Shown piece by piece: positions 23,912 to 36,732 of a stretch of 64,000 bases of DNA (positions are counted from its first letter, which is position 1; every line of letters begins with the position of its first letter). The position numbers were made by a program, and so were the translations under genes. The notes beneath the pieces were generated by a model that ran no database searches, was not told the DNA's origin, and worked only from the letters and a program-made list of their open reading frames with translations. The stretch is from Thunnus maccoyii (taxonomy: Eukaryota > Chordata > Actinopteri > Scombriformes > Scombridae): NCBI RefSeq assembly GCF_910596095.1, contig NC_056540.1, positions 19,864,501 through 19,928,500 of the forward strand, given 5' to 3'.

Positions 23912-26900
23912 CTAACTGGATTTCTTCTGTTCTGCGATGCTTGTCCCTCTTGACTTGTTCAACACCACCGTGGCCTGGAAACAGGGAGAAAAGGGGAAGC
24001 AGGTTAATTCGACCGCATACTATGTAAAGTGCTTCTTGCAACACTGGCTGACTTCAGTTTTTCTGTGTTGTGGTTAATTCGATGAAACCTCTCAGCCTCC
24101 CTGTCATATTTTTAACCTTGCCAGCTTGAGTGCAGTCGATTATTTCAAACCACTTCTGGTTTCGTGAAAGTAACAGAAGTGAACACAGGAGTGGCTGCTG
24201 AGGGCTGTTAGTGGAATTAGTTTTGTTTTCTATTCGGCTCTGTTGATACAGCTCATACATTATTAATTGTGGCTGTTTTATCCTAATTAAAGCTCTATAA
24301 TTCTTATAATATTAACACTGAATTTAATGATTTAATGATTTAATGATCAAGGATAAAAACACAATAAAGCTAAAAGCTTATTTTAAGTGTGGTCGGGGAA
24401 AAGGGCGTAAGATGGCAGATCAACATATGCAGTAACAAAACACACAGTCAAACTAACCAACAGACAAAGACAAAAACAGAAGAATCATACAACAAGCAAG
24501 ACAAACTTATGATTGGCTTTTCATCAACTATTTCTTTACCAAACGTTTAAAACCCTCTCAGTCTGCTGTTGCTTCAGAGAACTTGGAGAACTGCAGCAGT
24601 GGATAAAAATGTGTATTTCCCTGCAGAGCACTTAAATCGCTTGAAAGGAATGATGTTTGTTAAGCTACAAACAATCTACAGACTCTTGTTGCACAGTTAT
24701 GATGATCTCTGTTGAGACTAAAGTAGTTAGTTAAGTAAACGGGAGCTGGATTCTTGATTATTTTGTAAGTGAAATCTAACTTAGTTTGCATCATTCCTCT
24801 TTCCATGCAATGACTATGTGCTCTGAGAAGGGTTGCAATAGTCAAACCCTCCTGGGTATAATAACCTCCAACTCTGCATATACATATTTTTGTCTCTACT
24901 AGCTCATTGGTTTGATTTACAGCTTTCACATTTACTGTGCGGCTCAGTTTAGTCTCCACAGTCTTATCAACCCTGTTTCAAGGAGCAACAGCCAAACTGT
25001 TTGCAACCGTTTCAGCACCAAACAGTTGACTGACAAAGTTAGCAACTAGCTGGTGAACATCATCCAACATGTAGCAGGCTGATCCAGATGGGATGCTTAT
25101 GTTGTTCTGCGTCTCCTGGATGTGTATATAGCAACTGTTTATTATCACATTGCCTTTGACAAGTTTATATTTATATATTTCCAAAGACAAATCTGCTCCT
25201 TTAGTAGAAAGCTGCCTTTAAACAGGTCATTTGAGCCCACAGGCAACACTTAAGTGACTCAGCTTGTGGACACGGCAGTTTGCAAACAAACCACACGGTT
25301 AACCTGTGATTTCATTCAGCCACATGACTACCGGCCTTTTCTGATGACACCAAATTCTTTGTTACTGTCAAAGGTCAGAAATGACTTGGTGTAGGACAAT
25401 GAAAATGCTTTAGCTATAATAGCCTTTGCTTGTGTGTAAACTTTGGCCCTGCTGACCACCATACACTCTGACTTCCTGTCACACTGGCTCTGTACAAAAT
25501 AAGAACATCCAAACTTCAGCAAAGTCTTTCCTCCTGTTTTTAAAGTGACTGAAGGACTAAAGACAGGAACAAGCTTTTGTACAATAGGATGAACATAATT
25601 TAACTTTAAACTCTACTAATACCCACTTTTCTATTTCAAACAGCACAGGAAATGTACTTAATCTACATTTACACTTAAAATGTGCTTAAACTAGACTGCT
25701 ACTAGTTTCTTTTGTCCCAGGATTGCTAAATGTCATTTTTGTTGTTCTTGCCAGCATCAATAGCTCCCTCTAGTGGTTTTTATAGGGCAGTGCACTGAAA
25801 AATGGTAAACTAAAAGCTCTGAATGATATGGATGTACGGACATCTTTGAATAAAAACTGACCAGCAGGCCCATTATTCTCACCTGCTCCAGGACGACACC
25901 CGCAGCCTGATCGATGGCTCCCCCTACAGTCCGGTACCGACCGGAGTAGCGTATGAAGGCCCACGTCAGCATAGCCATCATGACCACGCCCAGAGTGCAG
26001 TCACACACCAGGGCGAAGGTAGTCAGGCCGACAAAGAGCAACACACCTGAAACCACGTACAGGAAGCACACCAGGACAAACAGCACTGCAGGTGTCCGGA
26101 AGGCGCTGAAGAGATTTTTTGACTTTTACAAAAACAAAGAGAGAAAAATAGATGATTAAGAACAATTTTCGAGTCTTATCATTTCCAAAAACAGCCATGA
26201 ATGCAATAATAATTAATTCATATCAGAATGAAAGTGAGTGGGAAAACATTCTTGTTTTTGTATGATAAAAGGAATAAATAAAATACTGCGTATGTGAAAA
26301 TTTTAATGCACTAACTCCAGTATACCAGTGGCTTATGTGTAAGATTCAGATGTTAGATTTTTAAGGTTTAATAATGAACTTTTTCTATCTTTTGTGTTTT
26401 ATGTAAAGTTTTACATTTATAGAATAGTCTCTTACCTCGTTGTGCTTGCAGAAAGACTGCCACATTTCCTCCAGCTCCTTTTCAAGCTGTGCTTGGTAAC
26501 GGTCACAAAACTCTTGTCCACCCATCTTCTTGGTTGATGAGAAGGTGTGAAGAGCCCCTCGGGAGTAAAACTGATGCTTCTCCTCCAGAGAATCAGGAGA
26601 CACATAGGGCAGGTCTCCTCCACACACCTTAGAAAGGAAAACAGAGAAAAGTTAAAATGATTCATTTCTCTCTCACTCTACAGAATAAACTAATGGAAAT
26701 AAAATCACTCTTATGATGTTTCCACATTGAAAAAGTGATCACAAGAGGTGTGATTATGATTGTTGGTCATGATTGTTGATGTTGAAGAAGGCCTGAGGGC
26801 TGAAATGTCATCAAAATAAAAGAGAAATACACATGGAGCCAGAGTGTTCAACACTTTTTTCCTGCTTTTGAATCTGCTTCCAGTGATCAGCACCTCAATA

Positions 26901-29900
26901 CAACCCTTGGTGTGGATTACTTTTCCATGTAAGTGAACTCACCTTCTCCATGTTCTTGTTGTACTGATCTTTGGCTGTTGCCACGGCTGCCAGGTTATTG
27001 GCCTCTGCTGTAGCCTTGTGAGACAAAAAAAGTAAAGTATAAATTACATACAAAAGAGAGAGAGTAACAAAACATCATATCGAAATCATCCCTATGAACA
27101 GGAGTGTGTCTTGTTCATGTACCATGAGCATAGTCTTTGGCTGTGGCAAGTCTTCTCCCTGGTAAATCTTGATGTAAGCCTGGTAACACAAAATTTACAA
27201 TATCAGACACGACAAACTGATTAAGGTTCAGCATTAACACTCGGACGGAGAAGACGTTACCTTGAAGAACTCAAGCAGACCCCTGCAGGTGACTTTGTTT
27301 CCGTTTATTTCTTTCTCAGCCAGTCTGTCCGGATGCAGCAGTTTGGGAATTAAACTCTGCAGCTGCTCTTTGAACTCTGGTGCCACATCTGACAAAATAT
27401 GTGTAATAATTCTTAAGACAGCACTCATTGTATTGTACTACCCTTAAATAAGGTAAAATTGTATGGAAAACTAGAGATCTTACCTTGAAGTTGTCCGCGA
27501 AAAGCAGGGTGGGTGGCGACCTTCAACCCAGGGTGAGGTAACAGGAAGCAGGAAATGTTGGTGAAGCATGAATGGATGTGCTCCCTCACTGTCTGCAGCT
27601 CCTCATGTTGCGCCTCCTTAACCTTTAAAAATGAACAAAACAGTACGATACATTCACAAACTTAGAATTTAAACAATTTGGCTGGGCGATTTTCTAGATT
27701 TTTCTTATTGTCAATAAATCTTATGTGTAGAGCCAAACCAACAATGAATTTATCTACTTACAAGTATTGTGTGTGTATCCAAAGCCTAATATATCTTATT
27801 CCTTTGGGCTGTAGATGTTTGCTGCTGTCCAAAAAACTACTTTGTACTACATTGTACATCGTAAAGAACTTAAGTACAAAGTCAAGAGGCTGTGATATGT
27901 AGCACAAAAAGCTAGCAAAGCACTGTAATGGAACTGTATTCCCTTTGCGCAGTGGCGTCTGCCTTACACAGAACTACTCTCCTGAGACTGAAAACTTGAG
28001 AGCTGTTATTAGTCATTGGAGTCGTTTCTCAACAAACCAATGTGTCCATATTCTTCAGGGGAAGGAAAATGTCGCCCAGTGCAATAGTTTGACTCACTGA
28101 TGTGTTTTTAATAGTTTTTGGACAACAATGGAGCTCTAAGGCAGAGGAATAAAATATATCAGGCTTTGGATAAACACACAATACTTGTAAGTAGAATGAG
28201 TTCATTGCTGGTTTGGCTCTGCACTTGAGATTTGTTGACAACAGGAAAAATACAGAAAGTCAGTATGTAGCTGAGGTCTAAGTGTATTTATTATACTCTG
28301 CCAAATCAACAAGATGGAAATTGGTACCTGTAACCGTTTATCCAGGAATTCCTTGCCTCCTTTAAACCCGTAGGTGTATTCATAGGGAAAACTCCAATCC
28401 CTGATTACGAACATCAAAGACTGTAGGAGGAAATAAATGTGATGAACATTTTTCATTAAACACAACAAAAAAACATTAGATCGAATTTCCCTTATTTACT
28501 ACAGGCAACAAGGAAGGATCCATACACAGAGAACAAAAAAGACTTCAGATTACAGTCTGGATTTTAAATATTTCTATTTGTTACATTACAGGACTGTACA
28601 GACAGACTGTACAGAAAAAATGTGCAAAAGTGCATTAAGTGCAAACATTTCAGTCCATATTAGAAAACCTTGCGAACCACTTCTCTTACTTACTTGAAAT
28701 GGCTTCAAAAAGATTTCATCCATGGCAAGACGGCCATACTCAGTGAACAGCTGTGAGGAGGAGGAAGACAAAATTAACACAAAGATGCAAAAATCAGAGG
28801 AGAAGCAAAACACACACACACACACCACACACACACAAACACTAAAATGACTGACTTGCTTGCTAATGCCCTTCTGTCAGGGCCAGAAAGAAGAGAATAA
28901 CTCAACATGTGCAACTTTGTGGAAATATTCAAACAAGCAGCATTTCTGGGCTCATTACAATGAGTCTCATCAAAGCAGGTGCTTTGCATTAAAATATCCT
29001 CTGACGTCATCAGACCTGTAGCTGCTGCAGATCGTCCTCTTGTATGTTCTGTGACAGATTGTAGATCTACAACAGAAAAAACGACATGAGCATACATTAC
29101 AGGAATTTACTATGAGAAACATTACGATATGAGAGAGGGGATCAGTCACCTGGACTGAGCTGGTCATGGTGCTGAGGGCAAAGATGGTGGCACAGTCCTT
29201 CACGGTGGACTGGTCATCGAATGCTCCCTGAGTGTCCATCAACACTACTGCCACCTGCAGGAGCAGAGAGAAAAATATGCAACATGACGCCTTTATGTGT
29301 GACTTTAGTCTTCATTAGAGGGAAACTCTAGTTGGAAATGTATCTGCAGTCCAGCATTTTGAAATAGTGGGAGTCTTATATTCAAAGACTAGACAGTTAT
29401 GTGTTCACAAGATTAGATTTTTTAAAGGAGAGAGTCCTAGAGAGAGAGCTGCATTATGAGTTGTTTGTGGCATTCTTGTTTCTAGGCTAGCGTGTGTCTT
29501 CCAGTCTGTTTATAATGAGTCTGTTTGGTAATCTCAGTTTGAACTGCAGGATCTTCTGAAGGCTTGTGTAATGTGTTTTTCTGCCATGATGGAAATAAAT
29601 TCATGACATGACGTGTTTATTGCAGACACACTGAATCATTTGTCAAACAGCCAAGAACTGCCGCTGTCACAGATGACAAGGAGCTTAAACAGACAAACAC
29701 ACAGTCTGAAAAATGCTAACTGACAGGAGAGAGTGTTAATATGTGACAGGTGGGATTTACGTCCCACTTTAATGGAAGTATTTCATTTTTATGAGAGTAA
29801 AGGCTTCAAGGACGAGGAATCTCAGGGAAACTTTCCCAACAGGAAGGGAACTGTCAACTTCTGAACCACCGTCTCATTGTTTCAGTTCACTCAACTCTTA

Positions 29901-31802
29901 TCTTCATCAGTAGCATAAGAACAGAGCTTTTTACAGATTGAAGCAGTATTTTCAAACATAAAAGTCAAACTAACAGATGAGAGCCTCGCGACAAAACATA
30001 AAACTGAAAAGTAGGGATTCACCAATTTGACTTTTTTCATCCCTGATACTAATTCCAGTACCTCAACTCTGATTATCTGCTGATATATAGCACCAACTCG
30101 ACACCAGCGATCTTTTTCTCCCTAATTAAAGATCAGTCTACTTCACTGTGTGGATTATTTTTTATGTAAGGTAACACCAGAGATTATTACTGTGGCATTA
30201 AGTACTGAATGATAGCAGAAACACTGAATTTCATAATGACAAATAAACTGTACTTAATATGGATCAATCACGTCTGGCTGATACCCGAAACTGCTTAATA
30301 AGGTCAGTTTCAGCACTAATACCAGTCCAGTGGATCAGTGAATCACTACCGAATGAATAGGAGAGGCAGTTTGAGGGAACAAAATCAAAAAATAGCCCAA
30401 ACAAAATAAGGAACTCTCACAGAAATGTCTTGATATGTGCATTAATTAGTAAATAGATTTATTTTCAATGAACAGCTGTTTTTTTTCTTAAATTGTTTTC
30501 AGTGAAACAAACTTGAATCAAATAAATAAATAAATGAAAACGCGTGAGTACCTCTGTTCCATCACTCCTTTGGACGGGGAAAACTTCACTCCACAGCTGG
30601 ATGCCAGTTGTCTCCGGTTCTGAACCCCCTCTCCATGAAAACCCTGTCAGCGGCTCGTCGTCCTGACCCAGCCAGTTTTCATCACCCTGCAGTGACACAA
30701 AAACGACACTTTCAAGCCCACTCAGTGAAAGGTGAAAGTTAAGAAACCCTCTAGCTTACTTAAGAATTGAAACATGGCTTCTCATGTTCCTTCAATCATC
30801 CTGAAAAATATAGAAGCAGAAATTCCGGCTGCTCTGCATAATTTACAACACAAAAGCAGAGCAAAGGTCTTATTGAGGACATAATTATCTCCCTCAGTTA
30901 GAGGTTCATTTCACTGCACTGAAAGATTAAAGTTTCGCCTGACGGTGGCACTACAACAAAGGTAATGGAGTCACCAAAATCACTTTAGACTCATCAGTGA
31001 GCACAGCGAATGTAATGCCACCCAGGAATCAGTTTATAAGATATGCTAAGACAAACAAACAGAGGCAGAGACGGATTCACACAGACTCCACCTCTTAACT
31101 GAGGTAATGACTACTCTGTGAACTAGTCAGTTCACATGTTACAGCAGGGACGGGCGATGATGTGGGATGACAGTGTGGAGGATTTCATTCCAGCCATCGT
31201 CTGTTAGTGATTTTCCACAGAAGAGGAAGGAGTATAGTCAGGATGACCTGCTGTAACCACTCACTAGTGAACACAGAAATACTCCATTATCAGTTTATGT
31301 TTACTCAGCAAACAGTATATTATAGTTTGTAACATATATTTGAGTTAGTCTATTTAGTTATTGCTTATAATTTAACCTTTAATTGTATTTGTTTCTTTTA
31401 CCTAACTCATTGTTTTTATATTTTATGTCAAGTGGCTGCTGTAACTCTTTAATTTTCCTTTGGGATTAATAAAGTACTTTCTATCAATCTATCTAGCTAG
31501 TAGCCATCTTGTGATCTAGTCTCTGAGTACTGTAGACAGATATGTGGATCAACATACTTGTCTTGAGAAGCGAGACTTCGTGTGATAACGTGACCCACCT
31601 TTCTGTACATGTAACGGAGCATGAAATCAAGCAGGAAACTCTTCCCCTTCCTGAATGCGCCAGCCACCGACAGCACCACCACATGCTTGTCTCGGACCTC
31701 AGGAGCCAACAGAATCTTAGCCAAAGCCTCCGTGTCCAATGTGAAGGAGTGATCCTCCTTACACACTGTGACGACCTGAACTGGGCCTGGTTCACTCCCC
31801 AT
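23912..31802 (-). CDS. atl3: Atlastin 3, ER-shaping dynamin-like GTPase
   Basis: Thirteen coding exons on the minus strand, all GT-AG and in phase: 31599-31802, 30552-30686, 29150-29254, 29016-29066, 28694-28750, 28328-28420, 27484-27622, 27261-27388, 27123-27179, 26943-27014, 26436-26627, 25883-26122 and 23912-23974; 511 residues. Atlastins fuse ER tubules by GTP-driven dimerisation. Seen: P-loop GAFRKGKS (48-55), [15 protein letters not shown] switch region, DTQG (120-123), the RD guanine motif (191-192), a helical middle domain ([15 protein letters not shown]), then two adjacent hydrophobic segments (about 423-466) forming the membrane hairpin, and a short cytosolic tail. The compact N terminus (MGSEPGPVQ) and tail (LEQATVV...EQKKSS) resemble ATL3 more than ATL1 or ATL2, and ATL3 is on human 11q13. 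The start lies just after an acceptor with a 5'-UTR (aacaATGg). Confidence 0.95.
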
Positions 31803-31959
31803 TGTTCAGAGGTGCTGGTCCCTGTGGATATCACAGACAAAAAAATATTATTTTTTTAAAAATTATTATTAAAAAACTATTTGAACTGGAATCTGTCCAT
31901 TATTATTTTGTTAAACTGTTCAGTCTATAAATTGTAACAAAAAGGTCAAACATCCATCA

Positions 31960-32513
31960 GTTTCCTGTCTTTAAATGTCTTTTTTTGCGACAAACAGTCC
32001 AAACTACAAAAAAATTCAGTTCATAAAGAAATAAAACAAAGAAAAACAGCAATTTCTCACATTTGAGAAATTGCAGCCAGTTAATCTTTGCTGTTTGCTT
32101 GATAAATGACTTTTACCAAAACAGTTCACTGTTAATCTTCTGCCAATCGACTGACTGATTAATCTACTAACTGCAGAACCAGAACAAGAACCAGATATGA
32201 GCACATTATGCCTGTTCTTAAATCTTTGCACTGGCTTCCAGCACAGCTGCAAATAACAGTTATTTTCATTAATCGATCAATCTGCCAGTTTCCTAAAATC
32301 CAAGGTGACAAATTGCCTGATTTGTTAGACCAACAGTCCAAAACCCAAAAACATTCAATTTTCTATCAAATAAGACTAAGAAAAGCAACAAATCCTCACA
32401 AATGACCAGCTGGAATTGTTGCTTTAAAAAATACTAAAATGATGAATCGATTAGCAAAACAGTTGCTGATTATTTTGCTCTCGGTCAACTAATCGATTAA
32501 TCGTTGCAGCTCT
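31960..32513. repeat. Two adjacent hAT-like repeat copies in atl3 intron 1
   Basis: The first copy (about 31960-32175) and the second (about 32253-32513) share 'cagtccaaa', 'attcagtt/attcaatt' and 'ctaatcgattaatc'-type words. The second ends 'gttgcagctcta', the terminal motif of the family. The two are separated by a LINE-like remnant. Confidence 0.6.
32196..32252 (+). mobile_element. Remnant of LINE reverse transcriptase ORF
   Basis: The frame reads MPVLKSLHWLPAQLQ, matching the (T)PVLKSLHWLPV motif near the C terminus of reverse transcriptases of fish non-LTR retrotransposons (L2/Rex1-like). Only this short piece survives, lodged between two repeat copies. Confidence 0.5.
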
Positions 32514-32908
32514 ACCTTCCAGTTACTTATAGATAGATAATAGATTTTAAAGTGCTGCTCTGAGTTTATACATCAATTAACAGCTTTGGGCCAAAATAAA
32601 TTTCTGATCTCGAATACTTTGATCTAATAGATCTTTGGGGAGCAGACAACTGGCAGCGCCTACAGCCAGAACCAGAACCAGAGCAAAACAGCTACTGAGC
32701 TGCACACAGATGGGGCCAACGACAGCCATATAATCTAACTGAAATTAAAAACCCTTTGATTAATTTCTCTACCGCATTTTTATTTCCTTTATTGAATTTG
32801 GAGCAAATGATGTGTCATAACTGCACTTCTGTCATCATTTTTGCAATTTTGCAATCATTTTTTGTCAACATCATTTTTGTCTATGTGTATTTCATTTAAT
32901 TTTATCTG

Positions 32909-32911
<3 letters not shown>

Positions 32912-32970
<59 letters not shown>
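32912..32970. repeat. (GA)n microsatellite
   Basis: About 29 uninterrupted AG/GA dinucleotides. Confidence 0.97.
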
Positions 32971-32972
<2 letters not shown>

Positions 32973-33296
32973 GATTGAGCCAGCCAGAGAGTGAATGAGG
33001 GTGTGGTGTTAGCGAGAACAAAGCAGTGACTCAGTTAAATAAAATGTTATTTTCTGATTGTTTCACTATACTCCGCACAACCCTGCGGGAAAGTGACACA
33101 TTGCCAGATTTTGTGTGAATACAGAGATTCATCCTGTCCGCTGTGTGTGTGTGTAGCTCAGCCGTACCCCCGGTCAAGCAGACACACAGACCTGCACCTC
33201 TTCTCCATGACACAGAGACGAGAGCAGAGCGGAGCAGAGGAGAGAGACTGAGACAGCGATGTAACCTGGTTGCTACGCTACAAGTCCCGACCTCAA

Positions 33297-33608
33297 TGGG
33301 CTGTGGCTCAGGAAGTAGAGCGGGTCGTCCACTACTTGGAAGATCAGTGGTTCGATCCCCAGCTCCTCCAGTCCATATGAGGAAGTGTCCTTGAGCAAGA
33401 TACTGAACCCCAAAGGCTGCGCCATTGGTGTGTGAATGTGTGAATGCATTACATTCTCCTCCTGAGGAGCAGGTTGGCACCTTGCATGGTAGCCCCTGCC
33501 ATCAGTGTATGAATATGTGTATGAATGGTTGAATGTTTGCACATAGTGTAAAGCACCTTAAGTGGTCGGAAGACTAGACAGGCGCTATATAAATGCGGCC
33601 CATTTACC
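33297..33608 (+). mobile_element. tRNA-derived SINE, near full length
   Basis: The head is tRNA-like: 'tggctcaggaagtagagcg' carries the polymerase III A box and GGTTCGATCCC (33349-33359) the B box. The body has 'tgtccttgagcaagatactg', 'ttggcaccttgcatgg' and 'taagtggtcggaagactag'. The tail is 'gcgctatataaatgc...ccattta', typical of a SINE family abundant in percomorph fishes. It lies in atl3 intron 1, in antisense to the gene. No coding capacity; it borrows LINE machinery. Confidence 0.9.
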
Positions 33609-33904
33609 CTGTGGGATGTTATTGGTTGGGGGCTACACACCCATTGCCCAATGGTTCCCCAGAAACATCCTGATACACCACCACACACTTCTAGTGGGTT
33701 ATAAGTGATGATTGAGAGGGATTATTTTTGTATGAGTCCATACATTGTTTTTTGAGAAAATCCTGCATAGTATACCTTTAAATCGTATTTTATTCTAGTT
33801 TAATTTACTTTTTATTGTGTTTTTAAATGTTGCATTTTTTTCACCTTATGTAAAGCACTTTGAATGGCCTCTGTGTTTTAAAGGTGTGACTATGTTCTTG
33901 ATTT

Positions 33905-34183
33905 ATTGTTTTGGCTATAAAATGTCAACAAATAGTGAAAAATGCCTGTTATAATTTCTTGGAATTCATGATGACGTCTTCTGTTTTATCTGATCAACAG
34001 TCCAAAGTTTAAAGATATTCAGTTTACTGCCATTTATGACGAAGAAAAGCTTCAAATCCTCACATTTAAGAAGCTGCAATCAGCAAATTTTTTGTGTTTT
34101 TGCATTAAAAATGACTAAAATGATTATACAATCATCAAAACATTGACTAATCGATTAATCAACAAGTCCTTGCAGTTCTAGTT
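33905..34183. repeat. hAT-like 'GAGCTGCAAC' family repeat (reverse)
   Basis: Carries 'gatcaacagtccaaa', 'gatattcagttta', 'actaatcgattaatc' and ends 'cttgcagttcta'. Diverged copy. Confidence 0.6.
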
Positions 34184-35280
34184 TTTTTCTGCCAGCTGGC
34201 ACTTCAGGCTCTGGTTACTTGTAATGGGCATTGAGTCACAGATTTATCTATAAATGGAAAGACAAGTAGATTAATCAATCATGACAAAGTTGTGGGCTTG
34301 CAGAGCATATTATTTGAAGATCATGTTGCTGAGCCTTTTATTTCCAGCTTCATTAAGATATGAGAGTTGGGTGATAAATATACTCAACGCTGTTTACTCT
34401 GACAGTAAATGTCATCTCTGCTGTGCTTGTTGTAGCTAAAATCAGACATGCACTGACTCTTGCACAGTATCAGTCACAATGTTTAGCTCTGTATAAAGCT
34501 GACTGTGGGGTGCTCTTATGGGTGTCATGCTGTTTTGCCCCCAGCTTGTGGATCCAGCATGCTCTCAAATACAATGTTCATTTTAGCTCCTTCAATGGGC
34601 TGCATTGTTACAGCTTTCTGTGGAGGATGTTCTCTCCCATGATGAGTAAACAGGGAGTTGCTTTCATAAGCAGCTTATCTGCTTGCTCTCTCCTTTCACC
34701 AACATCTCAACACCTCAGAAGGTGTGGCTCTAAGAATAAAGTATGTTTGGCATTTCTCTGCAGTGAATGTGGTAGACCAAGTAGATGCCATGAAGCAATC
34801 ACTGCACTTCCAAATCATTGTTTAGTAATCTCACTGACTGTTTGCACAAGACAAACTTCTCTTCATAACTAGCTAGCGTTAAACTGTAAATTACAGTAAC
34901 GATACCTCTATACAACCCAGCGCTCTATAATTTAAGTTGCTTTATGTGGCAGCTGCCGCTCACACTGACAGCGATGTTGTCTACGCTGGCAGAAAGTTTC
35001 TAAAGCTAAACAGATCTCTGACGATAACCTGGATTAATTTGACCAGCTAATCATTTAACTAACGCCATAACTATTGACGGGCTAACTACCCAGCTGACGG
35101 TGCATGTTAGCGCACAACATACATCAAACTAACACAGTACAAAGCTAACATGTAGCCGTTGTTAGCTGTTAAAGAAAATTAGTTGTTAAAACTCACAACA
35201 CTGCAACGACATTTCAAGATTTACGCCCTAAATCAGCTCGAATATGACTTATTTGCTTGATTAAACTCCCGTTTTCAGTG
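34184..35280. other. atl3 intron 1 (5' part), no gene seen
   Basis: Mixed AT-rich DNA. The 149-codon plus-strand ORF at 34423-34872 has no start context, splice signals or recognisable motif and looks like chance. Confidence 0.45.
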
Positions 35281-35288
35281 TATTGTTA

Positions 35289-35520
35289 CCTTTGGTGTCT
35301 TCAAACTGCTTCAACACAAACTCATGAGAGTCGAGAAACGACTGAGACGTTACTCTTTTTTTGCACTGGCATGAAAACAACCATGAAAACTTTTTTCCAA
35401 CACGAAACTCGCATACTTCCGTTATCAACCCGCGCAATGCCCTTTGGGAAATAGAGTTTCATTGATTCCTTCCCTGCTAGTGCTTCATTTGTCCACGAAC
35501 TACGTTACCCAGTGTGCCCT
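35289..35520 (-). promoter_or_regulatory. atl3: atl3 presumed exon 1 and promoter
   Basis: On the minus strand a donor (accaaag|gtaaca) lies at 35283-35288, and the only good downstream acceptor before the start codon is at about 31823. Upstream are two sequences resembling the ZNF143/STAF site: one on plus, ACTACGTTACCCAGTGTGC (starting 35499), and one inverted at about 35434-35457 (on minus, ACTCTATTTCCCAAAGGGC). Such sites are frequent in vertebrate housekeeping promoters. Exon 1 would be non-coding. Confidence 0.4.
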
Positions 35521-35868
35521 CGCTTTCTCGCAGACATGGGAAATTTAGTTTTTAAACGTAAAGTTACGAATACGGAACCTCCGGGCAGGTAATGTAAAAC
35601 AGGAGTTTGCCTATATGCAAATCATATCTGAGAAACTATAGAGGAATAAGTAGCTTGGCAACAGGGTTTCAGACAACATATTATGTGAATATGTGTAGAA
35701 GAGACTGTTTTTGATTACAGAGGTTTGTAAAATGCCCACACATATAATACAAACATTTTTTATAAACTGTAATTAAACTGTACTGCTCCCAAAATAAAAC
35801 TGATATGTTGCCTGAACAGAAAAAGCAGAGAGATACAGTCTTAGGTCACAAGAACAGCATAACAGATT

Positions 35869-35874
35869 TTTATT
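35869..35874 (-). terminator. Forkhead gene polyadenylation signal
   Basis: TTTATT on the plus strand (AATAAA on minus), giving a 3'-UTR of about 1.6 kb (35855-37462) that ends 0.3 kb from the atl3 promoter on the same strand. Confidence 0.5.
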
Positions 35875-36367
35875 TGTTAGATTACAAAATCGAAAGCTTT
35901 TGAAAATACATACAATTTACAGAAAACAGAAATTCAGTACCCTGAAATGTAAAGGGGTTGAAATGGCAGTGAGTTCCTCTTATAGTTTTAACTGAAAATT
36001 TAAATCAAACAATTCCTGATTGAAAACATCTCAGCTTACAAGATTACATCAAGGTTTATCCAAATTTACAGAAAACATTTAACATGTCCAGGAATTCAGT
36101 AGCATCACATTTTGAAGCTAAAATCAACTCTAACAAACATGATCAACAGAGTGACCAGTGAGTGTAAAGAAACTAACTAGAATCAAAACTGGAAGTACTT
36201 ATGTTGCTGTAATTGATCAGTGCTTTCACATACTTTTTGGGTTAAATCTACAGTTTTAGATTATAGCTTAAGTCATCTTTTAATGAAGTATTATTTACTT
36301 GACTACTGTTTGGAAAGACAGCAATTTCAGAATAGGCTACAGTTACAGTGCTAAAATATAATGAGCA

Positions 36368-36732
36368 ATAGAGCTGCAACAATTATTCAATTAATTAATT
36401 TGTCGATTGACAGAAAATTAATTGTCAACTATTTTGATAATTAATTAATTGTTTTGAGTCATTTTTTAAGAAAAAAAATGCCCAAATTTTCTGGTTCCAG
36501 CCTCCCAAATGTGAATATTTCTTGGTTTTTTTGGTCCTCTATGATAGTAAACTGAATATCTTTGGGTTGTGGACAAAACAAGACATTTGAAGGCATCACT
36601 TTGAGGTTTAGGAATCAGTAATCAACATTTTTCACCATTTACTCACATTTTATAGACCAAAAACTAATTGATTAATCTAGACAATAATTGACAGATTAAT
36701 CAATAATGAAAATTATCATTAGTTGCAGCCCT
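36368..36732. mobile_element. Non-autonomous hAT-like element with target duplication
   Basis: Complete copy. The ends are AGAGCTGCAAC and GTTGCAGCCCT, short imperfect inverted repeats. Flanks share the direct repeat 'taatgagca' on both sides (8-9 bp), the duplication size of hAT transposons. Internal 'gaatatctttgggttgtgga' is the family hallmark. It lies in the 3'-UTR of the forkhead gene. Confidence 0.75.

Noticed and set aside
33297-33370. Possible tRNA gene
   Set aside because: A and B boxes are present but the acceptor stem and anticodon arm do not fold as a tRNA, and a SINE body and tail follow.
33031-33688. Minus-strand ORFs of 79-149 codons
   Set aside because: They run through the SINE and its flanks; no protein-coding features.
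34423-34872. 149-codon plus-strand ORF
   Set aside because: Low-support frame in atl3 intron 1; no domain, no splice partners, ordinary base composition.
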